Below are positions 1 to 8,559 of a DNA stretch of 64,000 bases, piece by piece. Where the stretch lies: assembly GCF_022398325.1 (NCBI RefSeq), contig NZ_JAKEVD010000010.1, positions 61,369-125,368 of the forward strand, read 5' to 3'. A model generated the notes under the pieces. That model was not told the DNA's origin. It searched no databases and saw only the letters and a list, made by a program, of their open reading frames with translations. Numbering within the stretch: position 1 is the stretch's first letter; every line of letters starts with the position of its first letter. The DNA is from Shewanella sp. Isolate13 (GTDB taxonomy: Bacteria > Pseudomonadota > Gammaproteobacteria > Enterobacterales > Shewanellaceae). The translations under genes and the position numbers were made by a program.

Positions 1-96
1 TGGCAAACCACTGAAGCACTATTACGCGAGGGAGCCGAAGTGTTAGCCTCGGTATTACCGGCAAGATTTGATATGCTAAAAGTTGCAAACGACTGA
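1..96 (+). CDS. 3' end of a probable DAHP synthase gene (partial)
   Basis: Only the last 31 codons of a reading frame that enters from the left edge are visible, ending in a TGA that overlaps an ATG just before tyrA. The tail contains the segment [15 protein letters not shown], which resembles the C-terminal helix of tyrosine-sensitive DAHP synthase AroF (WEDTDALLRQLANAV in E. coli). An aroF-tyrA pair is the usual arrangement in enterobacteria and Shewanella, so this is the natural reading. The enzyme would join phosphoenolpyruvate and erythrose 4-phosphate at the head of the shikimate pathway. Too little is present for certainty. Confidence 0.55.
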   Translation, partial: WQTTEALLREGAEVLASVLPARFDMLKVAND

Positions 97-110
97 TGGA
101 AGAAACAAAG

Positions 111-1250
111 ATGAATGAGAAGACCACCGCAGAGCTTGAAAATCTACGAGGTTTGATTGACGGTGTCGATCAGCAGTTGCTGCACCTGCTACGTAAACGA
201 TTAGATTTAGTCGCTCAAGTAGGGGCGGTAAAGCACGGTGCGGGTTTACCTATCTATGCTCCCCAGCGCGAGGCCAATATGTTGGCTAAGCGGCGAGAAG
301 AGGCTAAGGCGATGAATGTGTCACCGCAGCTCATTGAAGATATCCTGCGCCGACTGATGCGCGAGTCCTACCTTAATGAGAAAGATGTCGGCTTTAAGCA
401 GGTGAAAGCCGACTTAGGCCATGTGGTTATCGTGGGCGGTGAGGGTAAACTTGGTGGCTTGTTTTCACAGATGCTGACACTTTCAGGTTATGAGGTCAGG
501 TCGCTTGATAAAGATGACTGGGCCAATAGTGAGACTATTTTCGATGGCGCAGGCTTAGTGATTGTCACTGTGCCCATCAATATCACCTGTGAGCTGATAG
601 CTCAAAGGCTGACTAATTTGCCGAAGGATTGTATTTTGGCAGACTTGACCTCGATTAAAGGCGCGCCGATGGAAGCGATGCTTGCAGCACATTCGGGTCC
701 AGTGCTTGGCCTGCATCCGATGTTTGGTCCCGATGTGGGTAGCCTAGCTAAACAGGTCGTAGTCGTGTGTCATGGCCGAGATAGCGAGGCTTATCAATGG
801 CTGATTGAGCAGATCCAGATCTGGGGCGCACGTATTGTCGAAACGGAACCGACTAAACACGATAAGGCGATGCAACTGGTACAGGCTATGCGCCACTTCT
901 CCTCTTTTGTATATGGTTTAAATCTTTATAAAGAGGAGGCGGATATTGAGTCTCTACTGCAGTTTAGCTCGCCAATCTACCGCTTAGAGCTAGCCATGGT
1001 AGGTCGACTATTTGCACAAAGCCCTGAGCTTTACGCCGATATTATTTTTGCCCAAGAGGAAAGTTTAGTGGCCATCAGCGATTATCTCGATAATTACTCT
1101 CAAGCCTTGTCTATTCTCAAGTCTGGTAACCGAGAAGCATTTGTCGCCCAGTTTGAAGAGGTCTCTCGCTGGTTTGGTGACTTTGCACCACAGTTCCAAA
1201 GAGAGAGTCGTGCGATGCTGCAATCGGTTAACGATATGAAAACTGGCTAG
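111..1250 (+). CDS. tyrA: TyrA: chorismate mutase / prephenate dehydrogenase
   Basis: Cytoplasmic bifunctional enzyme that turns chorismate into prephenate and then 4-hydroxyphenylpyruvate for tyrosine. Residues 1-90 form an AroQ-type mutase ([19 protein letters not shown], then MRESY). The rest is an NAD-dependent prephenate dehydrogenase starting with a Rossmann strand [14 protein letters not shown] near residue 104, followed by GLHPMFGPD and [17 protein letters not shown]. Its 379 residues match the E. coli enzyme. An in-frame ATG at 96 overlaps the upstream stop codon, but the ATG at 111 has GGAAG eight bases ahead and gives the family's usual N-terminus, so I chose it. It probably forms an operon with the upstream gene. 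Confidence 0.95.
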   Translation: MNEKTTAELENLRGLIDGVDQQLLHLLRKRLDLVAQVGAVKHGAGLPIYAPQREANMLAKRREEAKAMNVSPQLIEDILRRLMRESYLNEKDVGFKQVKADLGHVVIVGGEGKLGGLFSQMLTLSGYEVRSLDKDDWANSETIFDGAGLVIVTVPINITCELIAQRLTNLPKDCILADLTSIKGAPMEAMLAAHSGPVLGLHPMFGPDVGSLAKQVVVVCHGRDSEAYQWLIEQIQIWGARIVETEPTKHDKAMQLVQAMRHFSSFVYGLNLYKEEADIESLLQFSSPIYRLELAMVGRLFAQSPELYADIIFAQEESLVAISDYLDNYSQALSILKSGNREAFVAQFEEVSRWFGDFAPQFQRESRAMLQSVNDMKTG

Positions 1251-1276
1251 TGTGTTGAACCACAGAAACAATATTG

Positions 1277-1302
1277 AAAAGGAGCTTAGGCTCCTTTTTT
1301 GT
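1277..1302 (+). terminator. Rho-independent terminator after tyrA
   Basis: AAAGGAGC and GCTCCTTT arms with a short TTAG loop are followed directly by a T run. The hairpin sits about 25 bases after the tyrA stop. Confidence 0.85.
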
Positions 1303-1511
1303 GCCCTTAACAGAGCTTTTAGGGGGATTGAGTTCTAGGGGGGATTTTAAGTTACTATTTTTATGAGTGTTTATTTCAATCATCGGCTAAATCCATACCG
1401 CCTAAATAAATGTATTAGACATTACTTAAAGTGATCTCTTTCATAGTTTTGCCCATTAGTTTCAGAAAGTCCTTTAGCTATTTTCCAAGAAGCGTAGACT
1501 AATCTTAAAAC

Positions 1512-1528
1512 ATGTAAAAAATATGCAT
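1512..1528. promoter_or_regulatory. NsrR-like operator upstream of hcp
   Basis: ATGTAAAAAATATGCAT is a 17-base imperfect palindrome with both half-sites (ATGyA and TrCAT) of the gammaproteobacterial NsrR motif in correct spacing; 13 of 17 positions fit. It ends 24 bases before the hcp start. NsrR is a nitric-oxide-sensing repressor whose most conserved target is hcp-hcr, so motif and context agree. The rest of the 1303-1552 gap shows no other gene. Confidence 0.65.
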
Positions 1529-1552
1529 GATTAAAAAATAGGAGTTAGTGTC

Positions 1553-3217
1553 GTGTTTTGTATTCAATGTGAGCAAACAATTAGAACACCTGCGGGTAAT
1601 GGCTGTAGCTACACTCAAGGTATGTGCGGTAAATCATCTGATACTTCAGACTTACAAGATCTGCTTATCTATATTCTCCAAGGCGTTTCATCTTACGCAG
1701 CGTTAGCTCGTGAAGTCGGTATTATCGACCACGAAATTGATACCTTTGTGCCGAAAGCATTCTTCGCTACGCTAACTAACGTTAACTTCGATGATGACCG
1801 TATCATCGCCTACACCACTCAGGCTGAAACATTCCGTAATCGCTTAAAAGCGGCTTATGAAGCTAAGTGTAGCGAACTCAATATCGAAGCAAAGCCAATG
1901 AATGCACCGATGCAGCTGGTATTGGGCGCGACTAAACCTGAAATGCTAACTCAGGCGCTTCAAGCTGTACCTAATCGTGGTAAAGATGAAGTTCATGAAG
2001 ATATCATGGGCCTACGCTTACTTTGCTTGTATGGTCTAAAGGGCGCGGCAGCATACATGGAGCATGCTCGTGTACTGGATCAAACGAGTGATGAAGTTGC
2101 CGGTGAATTCCATGAGATCATGGCTTTCCTAGGTGAAGACTCTGTCGATGCAGACAAGCTATTTAACACTGCAATGCAGATCGGCCAGCTTAACTACCGC
2201 GTGATGGCGATGCTCGATGAAGGTGAAACCCACGCCTTTGGTCACCCAGAGCCGACACAGGTTAACACTAAGTCTGTAAAAGGTAAGGCTATCTTAGTGT
2301 CTGGTCATGACATGAAAGATCTTGAGCTAATCCTTGAGCAAACTGAAGGTAAGGGCATTAACGTCTATACCCATGGTGAGATGTTGCCTGCATTGGCTTA
2401 TCCAGAGCTTAAGAAGTACTCGCACTTAGTGGGTAACTACGGTAGCGCATGGCAGAATCAGCAAAAAGAATTTGCGACATTCCCAGGCGCAGTTGTAATG
2501 ACGTCTAACTGTATCATCGACCCAAATGTGGGTGACTATTCGGACCGTATCTTCACTCGAAGCATCGTAGGTTGGCCTGGTGTGACTCACTTAGTTGGTG
2601 ATGATTTCAGTGAAGTGATTGCCAAGGCGGAGTCGCTAGAAGGCTTTATCTATGATGAGATCCCCCATCTAATCACCATAGGTTTTGCGCGCAATGCACT
2701 GATGGCCGCTGCGCCGACCGTAATTGAGAATGTGAAGAGTGGTGCAATCAAGCATTTCTTCTTGGTCGGTGGTTGTGACGGTGATAAGCAGGAGCGTGGT
2801 TACTTCACCGATATCGCGACTCAAGCGCCAGCAGACTCGGTTATTCTGACTCTGGGTTGTGGTAAGTATAAGTTCAACAAACTTGAGTTCGGTGACATCA
2901 ACGGTATCCCACGCCTGCTAGATATTGGTCAATGTAATGACTCATACTCAGCGATTCAGCTTGCTATCGCACTGTCTGAAGCCTTTGAGTGTGACATCAA
3001 TGAGCTACCGCTAACATTAGTGCTATCTTGGTTTGAGCAGAAAGCCATTGTTGTACTATTGACGTTACTATCTCTCGGTGTGAAGAACATTATCACTGGC
3101 CCAACAGCGCCGGCTTTCTTAACCCCTAACCTGGCAAAAGTGCTAGAAGAGAAGTTTGGCCTTCGTAATACCACAACCGTTGAAGCGGATCTTAATCGCA
3201 TTCTTAACGTGGCATAA
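1553..3217 (+). CDS. hcp: Hybrid cluster protein (hydroxylamine / NO reductase)
   Basis: Cytoplasmic iron-sulphur protein that reduces NO (and hydroxylamine in vitro) under anaerobic nitrosative stress. The N-terminal cysteines C3, C6, C18 and C25 follow the CX2CX11CX6C spacing of the facultative-anaerobe class, which carries a [2Fe-2S] cluster. All seven expected hybrid-cluster ligands are present: H252, E276, C320, C408, C436, C461 and E495, each offset by three from E. coli Hcp. The start is GTG with GGAG eight bases upstream. The reductase gene hcr follows about 100 bases downstream and an NsrR-like palindrome precedes, so expression is likely NO-inducible. Confidence 0.96.
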   Translation: MFCIQCEQTIRTPAGNGCSYTQGMCGKSSDTSDLQDLLIYILQGVSSYAALAREVGIIDHEIDTFVPKAFFATLTNVNFDDDRIIAYTTQAETFRNRLKAAYEAKCSELNIEAKPMNAPMQLVLGATKPEMLTQALQAVPNRGKDEVHEDIMGLRLLCLYGLKGAAAYMEHARVLDQTSDEVAGEFHEIMAFLGEDSVDADKLFNTAMQIGQLNYRVMAMLDEGETHAFGHPEPTQVNTKSVKGKAILVSGHDMKDLELILEQTEGKGINVYTHGEMLPALAYPELKKYSHLVGNYGSAWQNQQKEFATFPGAVVMTSNCIIDPNVGDYSDRIFTRSIVGWPGVTHLVGDDFSEVIAKAESLEGFIYDEIPHLITIGFARNALMAAAPTVIENVKSGAIKHFFLVGGCDGDKQERGYFTDIATQAPADSVILTLGCGKYKFNKLEFGDINGIPRLLDIGQCNDSYSAIQLAIALSEAFECDINELPLTLVLSWFEQKAIVVLLTLLSLGVKNIITGPTAPAFLTPNLAKVLEEKFGLRNTTTVEADLNRILNVA

Positions 3218-3246
3218 CGGCTAAACCGTTGCTTATGATGTAAGTC

Positions 3247-3275
3247 AAAGTGGCCGCCAATGTGTGGCCACTTTT
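3247..3275 (+). other. Hairpin between hcp and hcr
   Basis: AAAGTGGCC and GGCCACTTT form a nine-pair stem with a ten-base loop, followed by only one more T. It may be a weak terminator that lowers hcr relative to hcp, or an mRNA-stabilising hairpin. The two genes could still be co-transcribed. Confidence 0.5.
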
Positions 3276-3318
3276 AGCTTAGGGATAACTCGCTTTAAGC
3301 GGGATAGGTAGGTTTTGA

Positions 3319-4428
3319 GTGAATATGGCAATCAATAAACAAGCGTCTACGGCAGAGTCTTTTTCCGCAGTACAATGGCAGTCTGGTGAGCACCAATTGG
3401 TGTGTGTTGAAAAATGGAGTGAAACTCATGATGTAATGAGCTTTCGTTTCCAAGGAACGCAACCGGTTAAGTTTCATTTTAAGCCTGGGCAGTTCTTAAC
3501 GCTATTGCTTGAAATTAATGGTGAGAAAATTGCGCGCAGTTATACCATTAGCTCTTCGCCTTCTCGCCCTTATTCAATAGTATTAACTGTTAAGCGTATT
3601 GAAGGTGGCAAGGTTTCTAACTATTTGGCCGATAACCTTGAAGTGGGTCATATGGTGCGAGCGCTGGGGCCTGACGGTGTGTTTAACCTGGTTGATATTC
3701 AAGCCGATAAGTATCTATTCTTAAGTGCAGGCTGTGGTATCACCCCCATGTACTCGATGTCGTGTTGGTTAACCGATACTGAAATCGGCCCAGATATCAG
3801 CTTTGTTCACAGTGCTAAATCAGACAACGACCTGATTTTTGAGAGCTCACTGGCGCAGATGGCAAAGCGAAGTGAGAAGTTTACGCTTAACTATATTTTA
3901 GAAGAGCCTGGTGAATCTCTTAATGAGTATACCGATCCTTTGGCTGGTCGATTAAGTGGTGAAAGGCTAGAGCGCTTGGTGCCAGATTATAAGACTCGAA
4001 CCGTGTTTGTTTGCGGCCCTGAGCCCTATATGCAAGCGGTTAAAGCACTGCTTGAGTCATTGGGCTTTGATATGAGCCAGTTCCATCAAGAAAGCTTCGG
4101 TAGTTTTAAAGGCGATAGTGCAGAGCTTGATGCGGCTAAAGAGCAAGCGACAAGTCACACCACTGATACGAGTGGCTTTATGTTGAGCATCGGTGACAGA
4201 AATCGCCCCTTATCTGCAGAGCAAACACTGCTTGATGGTATTGAGGCTGAAGGCTTACCTATTATCGCCGCTTGCCGTTCGGGCGTTTGCGGTGCCTGTA
4301 AGTGTAAAGTTGTTGAGGGGGAAGTCGAGTCTTCGAGCCAGATGGCGTTAACGCCTGACGAGATAGCTCAAGGCTACGTGTTAGCTTGTTCTACTAAGTT
4401 AAAGTCTGATACGAGACTAGAACTTTAG
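3319..4428 (+). CDS. hcr: NADH oxidoreductase Hcr
   Basis: Electron donor for Hcp. The protein is a ferredoxin-NADP reductase-like module (FAD site RSYTISSSPS near residue 74, NAD site with CGITPMYS and FVCGPEPYMQ) fused to a C-terminal plant-type [2Fe-2S] ferredoxin domain with cysteines C319, C324, C327 and C357. Length (369 residues) is slightly longer than E. coli Hcr. The GTG at 3319 and the ATG at 3325 are both usable starts behind a GGTAGG ribosome site. The gene follows hcp, as is typical, and both are presumably under NsrR control. Confidence 0.93.
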   Translation: MNMAINKQASTAESFSAVQWQSGEHQLVCVEKWSETHDVMSFRFQGTQPVKFHFKPGQFLTLLLEINGEKIARSYTISSSPSRPYSIVLTVKRIEGGKVSNYLADNLEVGHMVRALGPDGVFNLVDIQADKYLFLSAGCGITPMYSMSCWLTDTEIGPDISFVHSAKSDNDLIFESSLAQMAKRSEKFTLNYILEEPGESLNEYTDPLAGRLSGERLERLVPDYKTRTVFVCGPEPYMQAVKALLESLGFDMSQFHQESFGSFKGDSAELDAAKEQATSHTTDTSGFMLSIGDRNRPLSAEQTLLDGIEAEGLPIIAACRSGVCGACKCKVVEGEVESSSQMALTPDEIAQGYVLACSTKLKSDTRLEL

Positions 4429-4535
4429 ATTATCCTTTCAGTGTTATCAATTGGGTTTGTTCAAGTCAATTGGATTAAATTACTGAAATAAATCAGATGC
4501 GAAAGTTGCGTAACTCACAATGAGAAAGTAAGGTT

Positions 4536-4572
4536 AAAGACAGGCATGATGGATTTGCGCCTGTCTTTTATA
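4536..4572 (+). terminator. Terminator after hcr
   Basis: AAAGACAGGC and GCCTGTCTTT form a ten-pair stem with a 13-base loop, followed by a short TA-rich tail. The 14-base perfect palindrome ATATCAATTGATAT begins at 4570, overlapping the tail and lying just before the next gene; its role is unknown. Confidence 0.6.
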
Positions 4573-4604
4573 TCAATTGATATCATCTTTCGATGGAGTG
4601 GCGT

Positions 4605-4943
4605 ATGGCATCAACATTACATTCTCAGTCGCTAGCGCTAGAAGACACGAGTCTTGCGCATCTGCTATATGCGCTTATGGCATGTTTTCCTATCATGCTG
4701 TTGCCTGCCGCCCTAAGCTTACTCATTAACCTTTACCAACCTCAACAAAACCCTAATAGCATATTGGCTATTCATTTGCGCTGGCAACGCTGGTCTATTA
4801 TAGGGATGTTTTTACTGATGACTACAGGCTACTTAGCGGCTCAAGTATGGTTAAGTGCGGCGCTTTATGTCATCGCTGCGGTATGGTTCAGTGGTAGGAT
4901 AATTAAAGGTTGGCTTAGCCTAATTGAAGGTCGAACTATTTAA
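4605..4943 (+). CDS. Small inner-membrane protein of unknown function
   Basis: I do not recognise a named family. The 112-residue product has about three hydrophobic helices: an N-terminal one (LLYALMACFPIMLLPAALSLL), a middle one (WSIIGMFLLMTTGYLAA) and one close behind it (LSAALYVIAAVWFSG). An upstream in-frame ATG at 4593 exists, but the ATG at 4605 has GGAG six bases ahead, so I prefer it. The gene ends 33 bases before the antiporter gene and is probably co-transcribed with it, which makes a membrane-transport accessory role possible but unproven. Confidence 0.75.
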   Translation: MASTLHSQSLALEDTSLAHLLYALMACFPIMLLPAALSLLINLYQPQQNPNSILAIHLRWQRWSIIGMFLLMTTGYLAAQVWLSAALYVIAAVWFSGRIIKGWLSLIEGRTI

Positions 4944-4976
4944 CTTTTTCTGTCAACTCCCACCCGAGGCTCGCTT

Positions 4977-6263
4977 GTGACCAGTTATGAAATCCTCTGC
5001 CTGCTTTCTGCGCTCGCTTTAGTTATTTCACTCATCTCTTCACGATTACACCGTTGGCAACAGACAATCACCATAACGGCATTAGCATTATGTTTAAGCT
5101 TAGTTATCTTGATTGCCGGTAAAATTTTCGGACTAGAACTGTATTCCACCTTAGTAACCGATCTGGAGCAACTCGACTTTAAAGCGCTGCTGCTCAATGG
5201 CATGTTAGGCTTTCTATTATTTGCAGGGGCGTTGCAGATAAAGCTTAATGTTTTGAAACAACAGAGGTGGGAAATCTTAGTTTTGGCCTTTGTTGGCACT
5301 GTGCTGTCAACTTTGATCATTGGTGGCTTACTGTATGTTTTGTCTGGTGTTTTAGGCCTTCCGCTTAAGTTTAGCTATTGCTTACTGTTTGGAGCGCTGA
5401 TCTCACCAACCGATCCGATAGCTGTGTTGGCCATTATCAAGCAGCTTGGTGCGCCCGAGGATATCGCGATACAGGTAGAAGGGGAGTCGCTATTTAATGA
5501 TGGTATCGGCTTAGTTATTTTTGTAGCTATTTCTCAGGTCGCCTTCTCTACCGAGCCATTGACCTTTAGCAGTGTGACAGGACTCTTCATACGTGAAGCT
5601 ATGGGTGGTGTGATATATGGAGCGTTATTAGCCGTGATTTTGCACGGCATGCTGCATCTCTCAGAGGAGCGCACCCAATACTTACTGATGACATTGCTGG
5701 TTCCCACTGCTGGTTATGTTGTTGCCGATATGCTTGGGGTTTCAGGACCATTAGCTATGGTGACTTGCGGCATTATTATCGGAAACGTCAGTGTCCCTAA
5801 ACTGCTAAAAGAGAGTGAGTGGGGGCATCTTGATAGCTTTTGGTTATTGATTGAGTCTTTCTTTAACTCATTGCTTTTCTTGTTGCTGGGCTTGTTGTTG
5901 CTGCTCATTCATTTCGATGCCGAGTTATGGTGGTTTATGTTGCTTTCAGTTCCTATCGTACTCATCGGTCGGATCATTAGCATTTACCTGCCTTATTATG
6001 GTTTTAGGCGTTTTAGAGACTATAACTCTTACGCGGAAAAGATCTTGGTCTGGGGTGGGCTACGGGGAGGTTTAGCGCTAGCGATGGCGATGAGTCTGCC
6101 TACTGGAGTGATACTGGTGACTGGCAGTCATATTGATCTTAGAGAGTTGTTGATGGTGATGACGTACGCGGTCGTGGTGTTTTCGATTTTAATACAAGGT
6201 ACCACTATTCCGATTCTGATTGATAAGAGTAACGCCGAGCAAGTTGCTCGGCGTAAACCTTAA
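4977..6263 (+). CDS. CPA1-family Na+/H+ antiporter
   Basis: Integral inner-membrane cation:proton exchanger of 428 residues with about 12 membrane segments. Diagnostic CPA1 motifs are present: SPTDPIAVLAII, with the conserved TDP and an aspartate in the ion path, and GESLFNDGIGLVIF, with the ND pair of the transport core. A glycine-rich segment WGGLRGGLALAMAMSLP also matches this family. It probably handles sodium and pH balance. The start is GTG with GAGG eight bases ahead. No C-terminal regulatory domain is present. The substrate (Na+, K+ or Li+) cannot be read from sequence. Confidence 0.9.
   Translation: MTSYEILCLLSALALVISLISSRLHRWQQTITITALALCLSLVILIAGKIFGLELYSTLVTDLEQLDFKALLLNGMLGFLLFAGALQIKLNVLKQQRWEILVLAFVGTVLSTLIIGGLLYVLSGVLGLPLKFSYCLLFGALISPTDPIAVLAIIKQLGAPEDIAIQVEGESLFNDGIGLVIFVAISQVAFSTEPLTFSSVTGLFIREAMGGVIYGALLAVILHGMLHLSEERTQYLLMTLLVPTAGYVVADMLGVSGPLAMVTCGIIIGNVSVPKLLKESEWGHLDSFWLLIESFFNSLLFLLLGLLLLLIHFDAELWWFMLLSVPIVLIGRIISIYLPYYGFRRFRDYNSYAEKILVWGGLRGGLALAMAMSLPTGVILVTGSHIDLRELLMVMTYAVVVFSILIQGTTIPILIDKSNAEQVARRKP
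6232..6254. terminator. Hairpin at the antiporter/pheA convergent junction
   Basis: ACGCCGAGCA and TGCTCGGCGT form a ten-pair stem with a three-base loop inside the last codons of the antiporter gene. No long T run follows on either strand, so it is a weak terminator candidate; it is the only hairpin seen between the two convergent genes. Confidence 0.4.
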
Positions 6264-6270
6264 CTTAGGG

Positions 6271-8244
6271 TTAGTGATATAGATTTCTCAATAGCTCATT
6301 AAGTAACTCGGGGTTTGCTTCGAGGGCTGATGCTTCAAGCGCATTTAGGTTAAGCATCATACCATCGCCCTTCAACTGCTTAATCGCTCTAACAAATGTA
6401 GCCATCTGCTCTGTTTCGATGGCATAGCTTGGGTTCACTACAATAGGTAAGTGACTAAGGGCTTTTAGCTCAACGAGGGCAGCTAAGTCGAGAGACGGTC
6501 TACCTGAATTATTCAGAGTACTTACACCTGACTCGCATAGAATGAGCTGCTGGTTACCTTGGCCTAGCAGTGTTTCGGCTGCATCGAGCAGGTCATCGAC
6601 ACTCGCCATCGTATTTCGCTCTAGCACCACAGGAATAAGCAAGGAGCCGAACTGAGTTAATATTGCTTGGTTGTACATCAAATTACCCGACAACATCACC
6701 ACATCGGCAAATTGAGTCGCAATGGGAAGGTCTGTTTCATGCTCAATAACCAATACATTGACTAGATCGAACTGTGTTAGCACGTGCTTAAACTTAGCGA
6801 TTGAGTTAATTAGATCGCTTTGCTGGCTTAAACCTTGGATAGCCACAGCTTGGAAACCAGACTCTTTTAGATGCTTGGCCAATTGCTCAAATTGTTGAAG
6901 ATCTAGTGGCAGTTGCACCTGAGCGATGGCACCGATATTTCCGGCGCCTAAATTTAGTTGACCGCAGAGAACCTGTGTCGCCTCGCTCTTGTATTGCTTG
7001 CTAACACGTAGCTGCTTAGCTGGCTCCGTTGCATTGACCGTCGTCGCCTTAGAGGTGTCAGGCTCTATCATCAATTGGCTATTGCTGAGTTGAGTCGGTT
7101 TAACTGTTTCACAGGGGTAGCAGCCAAGCACTTTAATAAAGCGAGTGGTCTTTTCTAACTCTTTCAGCGCAGCCTGCATTGGCTCGCTGGAAAGGTTGGC
7201 GTCAACATCTAAGTAGAACATCTCTTCCCAAGGGGTACCTGGAATAGGGCGAGACTCAAGTTTACTCATGTTGAGATTACGGGCCTTTAAAACTAATAGT
7301 GCTTCAACTAGTGCACCGGGCTTCTGTCCTGTGGCCATAATCAGAGTGCACTTTGCCGGCAGTTGAGAGGGGACTTCGACGGCTTTTCTAGCGACAACGA
7401 TAAAACGGCTTTGGTTAACTTTTTGATTGGCTAGGCCGGTTTCAATAGCCTCAAGTTGATACAGGGCACCACCTTCGGCGCTACCTATAGCGGCAACACT
7501 GTTATCGTTTGCATTACAGACTTTTTCCATCGCTTCTGCACTGCTAGAGCAATACTCTAGTTTAAATTCACCATGTTGGCTCAGATAGCGGCTACATTGG
7601 CTGATTGGCTGAGGGTGAGCATAAACGGTTTTGATATCACTAATATTGCTATCGCTGTTAGCCAGTAGGCAGTGACCAACTTCTATAGTTGTCTCTCCAA
7701 CGATGGCAAGACTCGTGTGCTGCAATACGTCATAGACTTCATTAATTGAGCCCGATGAGGTGTTTTCAATTGGTAGGAAGCCATAATCGGCATGGCCAGA
7801 TTCGACGGCTTGCACGATTTCATCGAAGCTCTGACAGCCTAGATCTTGCATCTTTACTTGGCGTCGATCACAGTATCGACTCGCAGCGAGGTAGGAATAG
7901 GAGCCTCTAGCGCCTAAGTAGGCGATACAGTATTGTTGTTGCTGTGTCTCAGGGTTGGCACGGCCATGGAGGTAGGCTTGTTGATTCAGCACTGAGTCTT
8001 CGATAATGCTTTGGTACAATGAGATAACATAGTGGGCATCTAAGCCTTGTTCTCGGCCTTGCTTCACTAGGCGAGATAACAATTCTTTCTCTCTAGTTGT
8101 ATCGCGTATAGGCCTTACATCAACCTCTTTACTACGGGCGACATCTAAACTTAACTCTCGGCGCTTAGCAAGCAGGGCCAGTAGTTCATTATCGAGATTG
8201 GTGATCTGTTCTCGAGTGTGATTTAAGGGTTGTGGTTTACTCAT
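6271..8244 (-). CDS. pheA: PheA with an extra degenerate DAHP-synthase-like C-terminal domain
   Basis: Chorismate mutase/prephenate dehydratase for phenylalanine synthesis. Order of domains: AroQ mutase (1-95), prephenate dehydratase (105-285, with GARGSYS, ENTSSGSI and QSRF), ACT regulatory domain (298-375, GALVEALLVLKARNLN and ESRP, the Phe site), a linker, and an added domain from about 425 to 657. That last part resembles DAHP synthase/KDO8P synthase barrels (QLILCESGVSTLNNS against the usual ILCERGIRTYE; PVVLERNT against PVLLKRG), yet the GPCS, KPRTSPY, KR and DVTHS catalytic segments are lost. At 657 residues it is far longer than E. coli PheA (386). Ribosome site GAGG precedes the ATG. 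It is controlled by the pheL attenuator upstream. Confidence 0.93.
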   Translation of the reverse strand: MSKPQPLNHTREQITNLDNELLALLAKRRELSLDVARSKEVDVRPIRDTTREKELLSRLVKQGREQGLDAHYVISLYQSIIEDSVLNQQAYLHGRANPETQQQQYCIAYLGARGSYSYLAASRYCDRRQVKMQDLGCQSFDEIVQAVESGHADYGFLPIENTSSGSINEVYDVLQHTSLAIVGETTIEVGHCLLANSDSNISDIKTVYAHPQPISQCSRYLSQHGEFKLEYCSSSAEAMEKVCNANDNSVAAIGSAEGGALYQLEAIETGLANQKVNQSRFIVVARKAVEVPSQLPAKCTLIMATGQKPGALVEALLVLKARNLNMSKLESRPIPGTPWEEMFYLDVDANLSSEPMQAALKELEKTTRFIKVLGCYPCETVKPTQLSNSQLMIEPDTSKATTVNATEPAKQLRVSKQYKSEATQVLCGQLNLGAGNIGAIAQVQLPLDLQQFEQLAKHLKESGFQAVAIQGLSQQSDLINSIAKFKHVLTQFDLVNVLVIEHETDLPIATQFADVVMLSGNLMYNQAILTQFGSLLIPVVLERNTMASVDDLLDAAETLLGQGNQQLILCESGVSTLNNSGRPSLDLAALVELKALSHLPIVVNPSYAIETEQMATFVRAIKQLKGDGMMLNLNALEASALEANPELLNELLRNLYH

Positions 8245-8323
8245 CTTAGCCTCTGAATCTAATTATGCTCTCAATACCCATAGTGGATAAACCTACGTAT
8301 ATATGCTTATCTTTGCTGATATA

Positions 8324-8350
8324 AAAAAGCCTCCCGTGTGGGAGGCTTTG
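8324..8350 (-). terminator. phe attenuator terminator
   Basis: On the minus strand GCCTCCC and GGGAGGC pair around ACAC and are followed by six T residues, about 80 bases before pheA and just after the pheL stop. The 5' arm GCCTCC can alternatively pair with GGAGGC inside the pheL reading frame, giving an antiterminator. This is the layout of a classic Phe attenuator. Confidence 0.85.
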
Positions 8351-8368
8351 GAATTTTCACTTTCGTTT

Positions 8369-8443
8369 TCACACCAAAATTCCGCCTCCGAGGGTGGGGG
8401 GCATAAAAAAGAAAGTAAAAATAACAGTATGGATTTTGTTCAT
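8369..8443 (-). CDS. pheL: pheL: phenylalanine-rich leader peptide
   Basis: A 24-residue frame beginning MNKIHTVIFTFFFMPP has Phe at positions 9, 11, 12 and 13, directly ahead of the terminator described at 8324-8350. E. coli PheL ([15 protein letters not shown]) plays the same role: ribosome stalling at Phe codons when charged tRNA-Phe is scarce frees an antiterminator and lets pheA be read. No Shine-Dalgarno sequence is visible, and the predicted transcription start lies within about two bases of the ATG, so the message may be leaderless. The order raiA-pheL-pheA is as in E. coli. Confidence 0.85.
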   Translation of the reverse strand: MNKIHTVIFTFFFMPPTLGGGILV

Positions 8444-8450
8444 GGAATTA

Positions 8451-8479
8451 AAACTAAAGGGGTGGGAGAAGCGTGTCAA
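8451..8479 (-). promoter_or_regulatory. Promoter for pheL-pheA
   Basis: On the minus strand a perfect -35 TTGACA (8474-8479) is separated by 17 bases from TAGTTT (8451-8456). Transcription would start near 8444, next to the pheL ATG. Confidence 0.6.
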
Positions 8480-8510
8480 TCAAAACTTGGTTTTATTGAG
8501 TTTTTTGCAT

Positions 8511-8538
8511 AAAAAAGCGCACCCGAAGGCGCGCTTTG
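8511..8538 (-). terminator. Terminator of raiA
   Basis: On the minus strand AAAGCGCGCC, a TTCG tetraloop and GGTGCGCTTT form a stable stem (one G-T pair) ending in a T run, just after the raiA stop and before the pheL promoter. Confidence 0.85.
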
Positions 8539-8559
8539 CATTAAAACATAACAATGATA

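Noticed and set aside
1430..1460. CRP/FNR-like site AGTGATCTCTTTCAT upstream of hcp
   Set aside because: Only one good half-site; the NsrR-like palindrome is far stronger.
8303..8512. Plus-strand frame across the pheL leader
   Set aside because: It lies over the pheL attenuator on the opposite strand, has no ribosome site and no recognisable sequence.
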